Of a stretch of DNA of 64,000 nucleotides, positions 52,536-60,187 are shown one piece after another (the first letter of the stretch is position 1; each line of letters opens with the position of its first letter). The DNA lies in the NCBI GenBank assembly GCA_029258795.1, contig JAPDKB010000007.1:246186-310185 (forward strand). Direction: 5' to 3'. The DNA is from an archaeon. Its GTDB lineage: Archaea; EX4484-52; WAPT01. A program made the translations under genes and the position numbers. The notes below the pieces were generated by a model. That model was not told where the DNA came from, searched no databases, and saw nothing but the letters and a program-made list of their open reading frames with translations.

Positions 52536-53483
52536 ATGAAAGAGCACATCTACGTTGTTTCCAGCGGCGTGATCTACAGGGAGAGGAACACGCTGGTCAT
52601 AGCGGGAGAGGAAAAGGTCGTTCTGCCGGTGAAGAGGGTCGCGTCCCTTCACATCTACGGCAACGTTTCCATAGCATCTCCCACGCTCAGGCTGCTGAGC
52701 GAGAACAACATTCCGGCTTACTTTTTCTCCAGAAATTACACTTACCACGGCGCTTTCATTCCAGCGGGATGGAAGGAGAACGGCAGGGTATTGCTGGCGC
52801 AGAGCAAGGCGTATTTTGATAAGCGCATTCATCTGGCAAGGTTCTTCGTGGAGAGTGTGAAGAACAGCATGCTTCTCTTTCTCAAAAACCATTACGATGC
52901 CGAGATTGTTAAGGAGATCAAAGGTGTGCGCCTCGAAGCTGCTTCCACCGTGCACGAGCTTCTCGGCATGGAGAGCGTGCTGTGGAAGCATTTTTACAGT
53001 TTTCTGCGTGATCATCTTGAATTTCTCGAGTTCGAGAGAAGGGTTTACAGACCTCCACCGGACAGTGGAAATGCTGTCATAAGCTTCGTTAACTCCCTTC
53101 TCTACGGCGCGGTTCTAAACGAGATATACAACTCTGCCCTATCTCCATCCATCGGATATCTCCACGAGGTGGATGAGTGGAGGCATGCGCTCGTTCTGGA
53201 CGTGGCGGACGTGTTCAAACCGGTGATATGCGCACCCGTTCTGCTGAGAGCTGATAAGGTGCTCGGGGAGGAGCATTTTGAAAAGAGGGGATGTGCTGTC
53301 TATCTAACTCGTGAGGGCAGATCTGCTGTGGTTGAGCTTTTCGAAAGGAAAATGAAAAGCACCGTGAGAATAAAGCGAACGGGAAAGACATCGAGCGTGA
53401 GAACTGCCATAAGATCCTTCTGCGTGGGGCTCAAGGACAGTCTCCTCAGGAAGAAAGAAATTTATCCTTACACCCCGTGGTGA
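52536..53483 (+). CDS. cas1: CRISPR adaptation endonuclease Cas1
   Basis: This 315-aa integrase has the Cas1 layout: MKEHIYVVSSGVIYRERNTL strands, LHIYGNVSIASPTLRLLSEN and IPAYFFS. The metal residues follow: Glu near 146 (LLGMESVLWK), His near 210 (SIGYLHE) and Asp near 222-225 (LDVADVFKP). It inserts new spacers with Cas2. A CATAAAATA box about 27 nt upstream supports a leaderless ATG at 52536. It overlaps cas2 as TGATG. Confidence 0.96.
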   Translation: MKEHIYVVSSGVIYRERNTLVIAGEEKVVLPVKRVASLHIYGNVSIASPTLRLLSENNIPAYFFSRNYTYHGAFIPAGWKENGRVLLAQSKAYFDKRIHLARFFVESVKNSMLLFLKNHYDAEIVKEIKGVRLEAASTVHELLGMESVLWKHFYSFLRDHLEFLEFERRVYRPPPDSGNAVISFVNSLLYGAVLNEIYNSALSPSIGYLHEVDEWRHALVLDVADVFKPVICAPVLLRADKVLGEEHFEKRGCAVYLTREGRSAVVELFERKMKSTVRIKRTGKTSSVRTAIRSFCVGLKDSLLRKKEIYPYTPW

Positions 53484-53752
53484 TGGCTGTGTACTGCATA
53501 GTGGTTTACGATGTGGATGTGAGCAGGGTGGACAGGGTTCACAAGTTTCTCAGGCAGTATCTGTTCTGGATTCAGAACTCCGTTTTCGAGGGGGAACTCA
53601 CCGCTCAGGAGTTCAGGGAGGTAGTTAGGGGTTTGAAATCCATAATAGATGAAAGCAAGGACAGCGTTGTTATCTACGTGCTGAGGGATGCGAGCCTCAT
53701 AAAGAGATCCATCATAGGACAGGACAAGAACAGATTCTCCCGGATAATATGA
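53483..53752 (+). CDS. cas2: CRISPR adaptation protein Cas2
   Basis: The 89-aa protein is a typical Cas2: AVYCIVVYDVDVSRVDRVHK (ferredoxin-fold first strand with the DVD), FWIQNSVFEGELT (QNSVFEG) and DSVVIYVLRD. It bridges the Cas1 dimers. The ATG at 53483 overlaps the cas1 stop. The leader and array begin directly after its stop. Confidence 0.95.
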   Translation: MAVYCIVVYDVDVSRVDRVHKFLRQYLFWIQNSVFEGELTAQEFREVVRGLKSIIDESKDSVVIYVLRDASLIKRSIIGQDKNRFSRII

Positions 53753-53870
53753 TCGCTTACAATTATACCAATATGACCTACGTTTCAAGCACAGCGCAAA
53801 GATTAACCAGAAAATCAAGATGGAAAGACATTTAAAACTCAGATGCGCGAAATAACCATCGCAGGCGAGG
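53753..53870 (+). promoter_or_regulatory. CRISPR leader with promoter
   Basis: This 118-bp non-coding stretch separates cas2 from the first repeat. TTTAAAA at 53831-53837 is a TATA-like element that would place a transcription start near 53858, just before the array. All repeats at this end are identical while those at the far end are degenerate, which marks this side as the leader. Confidence 0.8.
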
Positions 53871-56253
53871 GTTTGAGAAGAACTAGATAGTGTGGGAGCG
53901 CAAATATTACTTAATAGCTTGGTGGCTTTATTTTCCAAGTTTGAGAAGAACTAGATAGTGTGGGAGTTCCCACCTAAAGCTAAACTTTGTGCCACCACAT
54001 TCCTTAGTTTGAGAAGAACTAGATAGTGTGGGAGTTAATCATCTTCATCCTCTATTTTCCTAACTACAATTAAAGTTTGAGAAGAACTAGATAGTGTGGG
54101 AGCCAGCTAAAATACGGCAAGGCAACACACCCAAAACCAACCGTTTGGTTTGAGAAGAACTAGATAGTGTGGGAGCCTGGCTTTTCCTTTTTTCTTTCTT
54201 GGGTCCTTAACTATGTTCAGTTTGAGAAGAACTAGATAGTGTGGGAGCCGCTTCATTTTTGGCGTTACACTTATCCTTGCCTTTTTGTGTTTGAGAAGAA
54301 CTAGATAGTGTGGGAGTTCCCTGAAAACTCCGTAACTCTGTCCCTAACGCTATATTGTTTGAGAAGAACTAGATAGTGTGGGAGTGTGAATTGATTTTAA
54401 AGCTTCATCATGAATACGCTTAAAATCGTTTGAGAAGAACTAGATAGTGTGGGAGACATTGGCTTCTGAGCTTAAACTTAGAAATGGACAAACGGTAAGT
54501 TTGAGAAGAACTAGATAGTGTGGGAGCTTTTTTACATTAGTCCAACACTTTGGGTAGGGTGCTGGTTTGAGAAGAACTAGATAGTGTGGGAGTCCCCTAA
54601 ATATCGGTAACCCACTTCTACCTTATATCGTGTTTGAGAAGAACTAGATAGTGTGGGAGTCGGCGATGAACTCGTCCCATGTCATAACTCCTCACCTGCT
54701 CCGTTTGAGAAGAACTAGATAGTGTGGGAGCAGACCTTTTGTTTAATTTCTGTTACGTATATCGATTTTCCTGTTTGAGAAGAACTAGATAGTGTGGGAG
54801 TGTTTTGTTTTTGAAATGTAGCGTTATTTGTGTCATGCTAGTTTGAGAAGAACTAGATAGTGTGGGAGTTTTCCCATTTTTCTCGTGTGATTTTAGTCAT
54901 CACATCACCTCGTTTGAGAAGAACTAGATAGTGTGGGAGTGCGATGGATTGGGTAATCTCTGAGCATCGCGTACGCACATGTTTGAGAAGAACTAGATAG
55001 TGTGGGAGTATACCTCTTTATCTCAAAAAAATCTATCGCTCTTTTCATCCCCGTTTGAGAAGAACTAGATAGTGTGGGAGCGTTTTCGTCAACACCAAGA
55101 GATTTCAAGAACTGGGGTGGAAGGGTTTGAGAAGAACTAGATAGTGTGGGAGTTTCGTTATTGTGTTTAAAAGCCGTGTTGTTAAGTTCCTGTCCGTTTG
55201 AGAAGAACTAGGTAGTGTGGGAGAAGGTAAGAATTCCAGAAAAAACAACAGAAAGATTGGCAAGTTTGAGAAGAACTAGATAGTGTGGGAGAATGTTTCT
55301 ATTGCATATATCCTATCCTCGACCTCAATGGTTTGAGAAGAACTAGGTAGTGTGGGGGTGTTTTTTTGTTTTTATTATTTTATCTAATGCTTCATTCATA
55401 TGTTTGAGAAGAACTAGGTAGTGTGGGAGTCCTTGTCCATCCCTTTCTTAATTCTGTCAAGCTCAAGAGTTTGAGAAGAACTAGATAGTGTGGTAGTGTA
55501 ATTACAAACCCAACGGCAGCTAATATCAAAGCTGCTTGTGTTTGAGAAGAACTAGATAGTGTGGTAGATTACCCATCTTTACCTGCTTCACTACCTTCCT
55601 GCTGACCGTTTGGTTTGAGAAGAACTAGATAGTGTGGGAGTTGCCCAGCCACCACTTTTTTGTTCCTCAAACACTCCGCTTGTTTGAGAAGAACTAGATA
55701 GTGTGGAAGTCACCTTCATGCCTGATCTCAAGGCTGGCCTTACTCAACAGTTTGAGAAGAACTAGGTAGTGTGGTAGCCTCAGCATGCTTTCCTTATCTC
55801 TATATGGACAGATCCGTGGTTTGAGAAGAACTAGATAGTGTGGTAGGTACTTTCCATGTTGCAATGACACCACAACTTCTGCGTTTGTTTGAGAAGAACT
55901 AGATAGTGTGGTAGGACACCACAACCTTATCGTTTCCATCTCTGCATCACCTTTGTTTGAGAAGAACTAGATAGTGTGGTGGTTGATTGTATGCTCGGAT
56001 GTGCGAGGTTCAATTCATCGGTTTGAGAAGAACTAGATAGTGTGGTGGTCGAACTTTTCCGATTTTAGTGCGTGCTTTATAGGATTGTGTTTGAGAAGAA
56101 CTAGATAGTGTGGAAGTTTCCGTTAATTCCATGCTTGCTATACCGCTCGCTTTCCAGTTTGAGAAGAACTGGGTAGTGTGGAAGAGTTGGAACGTTCTGA
56201 AGCCTTCTCGTCACACATAAAATTGAGTTTAAGAAGAACTAGATAGTGTGAAG
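53871..56253 (+). CRISPR. CRISPR array, 35 repeats and 34 spacers
   Basis: The repeat is 28 bp, beginning GTTTGAGAAG, with ACTAGATAG in the middle and ending GTGTGGGAG. By direct counting, repeats start at 53871, 53939, 54007, 54075, 54148 and so on to 56157 and 56227. Periods are 66-73 bp, so spacers are 38-45 bp. Repeats 1-19 are identical. From repeat 20 on there are variants in the last five bases (GGTAG, GGTGG, GGAAG) and an A-to-G change in the middle (ACTAGG). The last copy (56227-56253) is 27 bp with two changes. The array is flanked by cas2 on the left and the csm6-like gene on the right. Transcription is left to right from the leader. Confidence 0.98.
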
Positions 56254-56441
56254 TTCAAAATCCTTGCCGGAAATGTTTTGAGCGTGAGATCGGGATTTGA
56301 GAGAGTTAAGCATGAAGGTTAGCATGCAAAACACTATTTCTTCAGCCGCTTTTATATGAAGTGTGCAGCCTAACGTGAAGAGAAAGTCCGTAACACAGAA
56401 ATTGTAAATAGCACTGGACACTTAGATATTATTTTTCTTTG
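56254..56441. promoter_or_regulatory. Trailer/promoter region before the csm6-like gene
   Basis: These 188 bp contain no repeat copy. TTTTATAT at 56350-56357 is a likely TATA box. ACACTTAGAT at 56418-56427 repeats exactly the ten bases that open the palindrome region upstream of csa3 (59364-59373) and could be an operator half-site. Confidence 0.5.
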
Positions 56442-57794
56442 ATGTTCATAAGAAACCTCGGCAATGTTTTTAAAATTTTTGAGGACATACTACCTCTGAT
56501 GTTTGAAAAAACTCCAAAAAGTGGACTGATAATAAGCGTTGGGGTCGGTCAGGGAATAGAAAGCGCGATCTGCTACTCCATATCGGTCTCTCACCCCGAC
56601 AAAGTTATTTTTCTGGTCACGCCGCAAAGCGAGAAGGACACGATGGAAAGAGTGCAGAAGGAATGCGCAAAAAAGGACGTCGAAATACCCGAAAGCGAGC
56701 TGATTCTGATTGAAAATGAGAATGATGTTGAAGCTGTGTTTAAGAAAGCAAGGGAAGCCATAAAAAGAATGAGAAAAAGCGATATCCCTCCTGCGAACAT
56801 AACGGTGGATTACACTTACGGCACGAAATCCATGTCTGCAGGACTCCTCTATGCCACGATACTAGAAAGGTGTGGTCATATAAGGTATGTAACCGGTAAG
56901 CGAGATTCAAAAACAGGGAGAGTTATCCCGGGTACGGAGAAGGAACTCACAACCAGCATTCGGGATCTTCTTGCTCCTATAGTGATAAAGGACGCTATAT
57001 CATTCTTCAACCTCTACCAGTTTGCTGCGGCAAAACGTGTTCTGGAAAGTTTTCTTGAAGGGATGGATGAGGAAAGTGCCATGAAAGTCTACCCATCCAT
57101 CTGTCGGCTTTTCAAGCTGTGCGAGGTTTACAGGCATTGGGATGCCTTCAACCACGAAGATGCTTTGAAGGCATTTGAAGAAGTCGACAGAGAAGCTATA
57201 AGGAATATTGCTCCGCAGATAGGTGTAAATAAGGGCTGGCTGGGGAAAATAGTTAACGGGTTAAAAGGAGAAGAAGGTTTGAATTTCGCGGAAGAACTAC
57301 TTGTAGATCTCTGGATGAACGCAAGGAGAAGGATGGAGGAGGAAAGGTACGTTGATGCGGTTTCAAGGTTTTACAGACTCACAGAAATGATAGCACAGCA
57401 CCAGCTGGAAAAGAACTACGGAATCGACACAAGAAATGTAGATATTGAGAAGGTTCCGGAAAATCTAAGAAATGAGCTGGGAAATTACAGAGATGAGAAG
57501 GGAAAAATCAAAATCCCTCTCTTCAAGGCATATGAGCTTCTAGCAAGTTTGGGAGACCCACTGGGCAAAAAAGTTATGGAAGACGAAAATACTTACAAAC
57601 TCTTCAGGTCAGTCATCAGTTTCAGAAACAACTCAATCGCTGCTCACGGAACCCAGCTAGTTGGAAAGGACTTCGCCGAAAAGTTTGAAAAATTCGTCGA
57701 GGAGCTGTTGAAGGAGGCGATTGGAGAAAGGAAGCTGGAGAAGATGGAGAAGGAAGCTGCTTTCCCAAAACTTGACCCCCAAAAAATAAGCTAA
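56442..57794 (+). CDS. CARF-HEPN effector ribonuclease, Csm6-like (Cas02710 type)
   Basis: This protein of 450 aa is a type III ancillary effector. The N-terminal CARF Rossmann domain has GLIISVGVGQGIESAICYS and, at about residues 122-130, VDYTYGTKSMSAGLL. The latter is the (G)TKxM ligand-loop hallmark of the Cas02710/TIGR02710 branch. The C-terminal HEPN domain carries RNNSIAAHG at about 394-402, the R-x6-H ribonuclease motif. Cyclic oligoadenylate from Cas10 would switch on RNA cleavage. Both sites look intact. The ATG at 56442 is preferred to the adjacent TTG. It lies directly after the array and before cas6. Confidence 0.88.
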   Translation: MFIRNLGNVFKIFEDILPLMFEKTPKSGLIISVGVGQGIESAICYSISVSHPDKVIFLVTPQSEKDTMERVQKECAKKDVEIPESELILIENENDVEAVFKKAREAIKRMRKSDIPPANITVDYTYGTKSMSAGLLYATILERCGHIRYVTGKRDSKTGRVIPGTEKELTTSIRDLLAPIVIKDAISFFNLYQFAAAKRVLESFLEGMDEESAMKVYPSICRLFKLCEVYRHWDAFNHEDALKAFEEVDREAIRNIAPQIGVNKGWLGKIVNGLKGEEGLNFAEELLVDLWMNARRRMEEERYVDAVSRFYRLTEMIAQHQLEKNYGIDTRNVDIEKVPENLRNELGNYRDEKGKIKIPLFKAYELLASLGDPLGKKVMEDENTYKLFRSVISFRNNSIAAHGTQLVGKDFAEKFEKFVEELLKEAIGERKLEKMEKEAAFPKLDPQKIS

Positions 57795-57815
57795 GCTCTG
57801 TGAGGGAGTTACGGG

Positions 57816-58562
57816 ATGAGAATAGTGATCCTTCTCAAACCACTCACGAATGCATCTTATGATGCGATAAACAAGCATCACATCCAAGCTACAATATACT
57901 CCCTCCTTAGATCCACACCTTTTGATATCATCCATGAGCTCAGAGGGTTTAAGTACTTCACCTTCTCTGACATAATGCCTCCCACAGATTTTAAAGAAGG
58001 TGAGCCAAAGCACATGCTCTTCAGCTCGCCCATGTCTTCACTGGTCAAATTCCTGAAAAACAGAATAAAAGAGGTGGGACGTGTCAAAATAAAAGATATA
58101 TGGTTCGAGGTTGATGTGAAAACCGTACCTCAGAAATTCACCACAAGATGGATCACCGCAAGCCCCATAGTGCTTTATAAAGATTCGAGGAAAAATGTTT
58201 ACTTCTCCTTTTACCGGGACACGAATCTCCAGTTCTTCCTGGACAGGCTGAAGGAAAATGCTCTGAAGAAATACAACATCTACTACAACGATGAGCTGAA
58301 TTTTGAAGAGCCCCTCTTCGACATCATGAAATTCAACAAATCCGTATCGGTAGAGCTGACCAAAGATAAGAAAAAGTTCATAATCATAGGGAGCACATGG
58401 AAACTCCTTGAAAAGATCAGGGTGCCCCGGCATCTCAGAAAGTTCTACAGATTTATATTTGATTGCGGACTCGGAGAAAAGAACAGCCTTGGTTTCGGTT
58501 GTCTGAACGAACATCCCAGCCTCAGGAAACACTCTTCTCGATCTCGTAAATCTCAAGCATAG
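57816..58562 (+). CDS. cas6: CRISPR RNA endonuclease Cas6
   Basis: This 248-aa RAMP protein has an N-terminal ferredoxin fold (MRIVILLKPLTNASYDAINK) and, near the C-terminus, the glycine-rich loop CGLGEKNSLGFGCL that marks Cas6. His residues near the N-terminus (NKHHIQATIYSLL) are candidates for the active site. It cuts the precursor within repeats to leave an 8-nt 5' handle. It follows the csm6-like gene by 21 nt, and its last 41 nt overlap the end of the csa3-like gene on the other strand. Confidence 0.93.
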   Translation: MRIVILLKPLTNASYDAINKHHIQATIYSLLRSTPFDIIHELRGFKYFTFSDIMPPTDFKEGEPKHMLFSSPMSSLVKFLKNRIKEVGRVKIKDIWFEVDVKTVPQKFTTRWITASPIVLYKDSRKNVYFSFYRDTNLQFFLDRLKENALKKYNIYYNDELNFEEPLFDIMKFNKSVSVELTKDKKKFIIIGSTWKLLEKIRVPRHLRKFYRFIFDCGLGEKNSLGFGCLNEHPSLRKHSSRSRKSQA

Positions 58563-59169
58563 CCCTGCCTATATCCGTCAGGTACACCACCTTTCTCTTG
58601 CCATCATACCTGTAATCGATCATACCCCATGTTCTCATTTTCTCCAGGTGTGTTTTTACGGTTGTGTCTGTGAGGTTAAGCTCTCTCGAGATTTCGTGCT
58701 GTGTAAGGATGCGCTCTCTCAGAAGCCTTGCTATTCTGTATCTCTGTCCCCTCAAACCGAAAAACGGCGATGTGTCGAGCTTTGGTGAGGGCACTTCCAC
58801 ATACTCCATCGTACCGTCCTTTCTCCTGAAAATGTAGAAAGCCTTTCCCCCCACGATCATGGTGTAGATGTAGAGCGCGAGAACCATGATCTTTGTTCCG
58901 CCGGTGATGTTTGAGATCACATCATCTCCCACTCTGTATTTCACGCTCTTCCTCAGATCTGTTAGAATGACGTCAAGCCGGGAAGCATCGCTCACTATCA
59001 CCTCAACTTCTCTGTAGAGTTTCTCGATGGCATTCCTGATGTCCTCGGCCATTCCGAATGTTTCCTGAGAACAGAGCAGGTAAACTCTGTCTATCCTGCT
59101 GTGATATCTGAAACCCTCCAGAACGGGTGATTCCTGCTCACCAACGCTGCAGATCATTATCCTTTTCAT
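58522..59169 (-). CDS. csa3: CARF-HTH transcription regulator, Csa3-like
   Basis: This 215-aa protein has an N-terminal CARF domain (MKRIMICSVGEQESPVLEGF, then VISNITGGTKIMVLALYIYT with the GGTK ligand loop). A winged helix-turn-helix follows (RILTQHEISRELNLTDTTVK, HLEKMRTWGMIDYRYDGKRK). Csa3-type regulators control cas genes and arrays and may sense cyclic oligoadenylate. The gene is convergent with cas6 and its promoter is bracketed by a 13-bp inverted repeat. GGTGAGG lies before the ATG. No ligand specificity can be read. Confidence 0.88.
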   Translation of the reverse strand: MKRIMICSVGEQESPVLEGFRYHSRIDRVYLLCSQETFGMAEDIRNAIEKLYREVEVIVSDASRLDVILTDLRKSVKYRVGDDVISNITGGTKIMVLALYIYTMIVGGKAFYIFRRKDGTMEYVEVPSPKLDTSPFFGLRGQRYRIARLLRERILTQHEISRELNLTDTTVKTHLEKMRTWGMIDYRYDGKRKVVYLTDIGRAMLEIYEIEKSVS

Positions 59170-59178
59170 GACCTCACC

Positions 59179-59247
59179 GCGGACAGCACCCTTTCAAATA
59201 GAAGCTAGCGTTTCCATTTTTATTAAATTTTGCCGGGTGCTGTCCGC
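59179..59247. promoter_or_regulatory. 13-bp inverted repeat bracketing the csa3 promoter
   Basis: GCGGACAGCACCC at 59179-59191 and its exact reverse complement GGGTGCTGTCCGC at 59235-59247 flank 43 bp that contain an AT-rich TATA-like box (about 59213-59230). The downstream arm is just before the Shine-Dalgarno sequence and the upstream arm is beyond the TATA box. The upstream arm is therefore not in the transcript, and a DNA operator pair fits better than an RNA hairpin. Confidence 0.65.
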
Positions 59248-59365
59248 TCGGTCGGAGAAGTCAGATTCCTCCCGTGATCTTTTCCCCACATTTTTCTTCC
59301 ATCACCTCCGCGAGAGCTTTTGATAAAAAACTGGATTCGCCACTTTAAAGGCTCTTTTCTAAACA

Positions 59366-59384
59366 CTTAGATTTTGAATCTAAA
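59366..59384. promoter_or_regulatory. Palindrome upstream of csa3, candidate operator
   Basis: TTAGATT and AATCTAA are perfect 7-bp arms around TTG (59367-59383). The 19-bp site is very similar to the one between cas10 and cas1. It lies about 200 bp upstream of the csa3 start, in the non-coding stretch 59248-59454 which otherwise holds nothing I recognise. Confidence 0.6.
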
Positions 59385-59454
59385 TATTAAGAGAAACAAC
59401 AGAAAAACAGAAAAGAGATAAAAAAGAAAACAAACCTCTCAACTTTGGTTTGAG

Positions 59455-60108
59455 TTACTTCTTCTTTTTTCTTGCTGCGGGTTTGCTCTGGTTTTTCATG
59501 TATTCCCTGAAGTAGCTCTCCGCCATTTCCTTCACTATGTCCTTGAGGCCGAGACCTATCGCTATTGCCAAGCCAAAGGCAAAGGCACCGACTATCAGCA
59601 GCAGGAGGTAGTTGAGCAGGTCAGTGGGTATGTGCAGCAGCTGTAGTGATGTTGTTATTCCCACGTACAGTATGAAGAGGAAAATCAGCTTACCCAGAAG
59701 GTTGCCATAGAATTCCCTAGAGCGGAAAATATCGTCCTTGATGTACAATCCAATACCGTAGCTACCCAGCAGCACCGCTGTAGCACCTATAACTCCCGGA
59801 AGTATTGAGATTACTGCTCCCATCAGGTTAACCAGCGCGTCTATCTTTGCTATATTCGCCGCATACTGTAAGAAGTAAAGTATGGTTGCCCACTTAAATA
59901 TCAGCGAAAATATGAACGCCACACTCAAATATGTACGCTCCCTGTAAAACCTCTCAACTGCCGTGCTGCTGATCAATCTGTAGGATATAGTTTCCACTAT
60001 CTTCCCCGCTATGTAGCCGCCCACCACCACCAGCAGCGCAAGCACGAGGTTTGGCAGGTATTCCACTGTCTTCTGTGCCAGCATCGAAGGCATTTCTCCC
60101 AGAGGCAT
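59455..60108 (-). CDS. Membrane protein related to MscS transmembrane region
   Basis: This 217-aa protein has five or so membrane helices and repeats of the conserved TM-helix type seen before MscS channels: NLVLALLVVVGGYIAGKIVE and GVIGATAVLLGSYGIGLYIK. A glycine-rich AFGLAIAIGLGLKDIVKEMA resembles the MscS pore helix, but the beta domain and vestibule are absent. It ends in a basic tail (KPAARKKKK). A truncated or minimal channel-like protein is the best description. AGAGGTGA precedes the ATG. Confidence 0.75.
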   Translation of the reverse strand: MPLGEMPSMLAQKTVEYLPNLVLALLVVVGGYIAGKIVETISYRLISSTAVERFYRERTYLSVAFIFSLIFKWATILYFLQYAANIAKIDALVNLMGAVISILPGVIGATAVLLGSYGIGLYIKDDIFRSREFYGNLLGKLIFLFILYVGITTSLQLLHIPTDLLNYLLLLIVGAFAFGLAIAIGLGLKDIVKEMAESYFREYMKNQSKPAARKKKK

Positions 60109-60155
60109 GTTTGTTCACCTCTAAATATATTGATGTTTTCAGTTTGGATTCCATG

Positions 60156-60163
60156 ATTTATAA
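60156..60163 (+). promoter_or_regulatory. TATA box for the IPP isomerase gene
   Basis: ATTTATAA is about 28 nt upstream of the ATG at 60188, with no Shine-Dalgarno sequence; a leaderless start is implied. Confidence 0.55.
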
Positions 60164-60187
60164 GTTTTCACCCTCACATTTTTTGGC

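Noticed and set aside
53468-53938. Open minus-strand frame of 156 codons across cas2 and the first repeat
   Set aside because: It is antisense to cas2 and its start lies in the CRISPR array; repeats translate to the same Ser-rich peptide in this frame.
54905-55939. Minus-strand frames with repeated LSSSSQT-type peptides
   Set aside because: The peptide repeats are the CRISPR repeat read backwards; spacers provide the variable parts.
53871-56253. Array transcribed right to left (handle ending CTCAAAC)
   Set aside because: Degenerate repeats at the right end, the TATA-like element at 53831 and the position of cas2 all put the leader on the left.
59179-59247. RNA hairpin in the csa3 mRNA leader
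   Set aside because: The upstream arm lies beyond the likely TATA box, so both arms would not be in the same transcript from this promoter.
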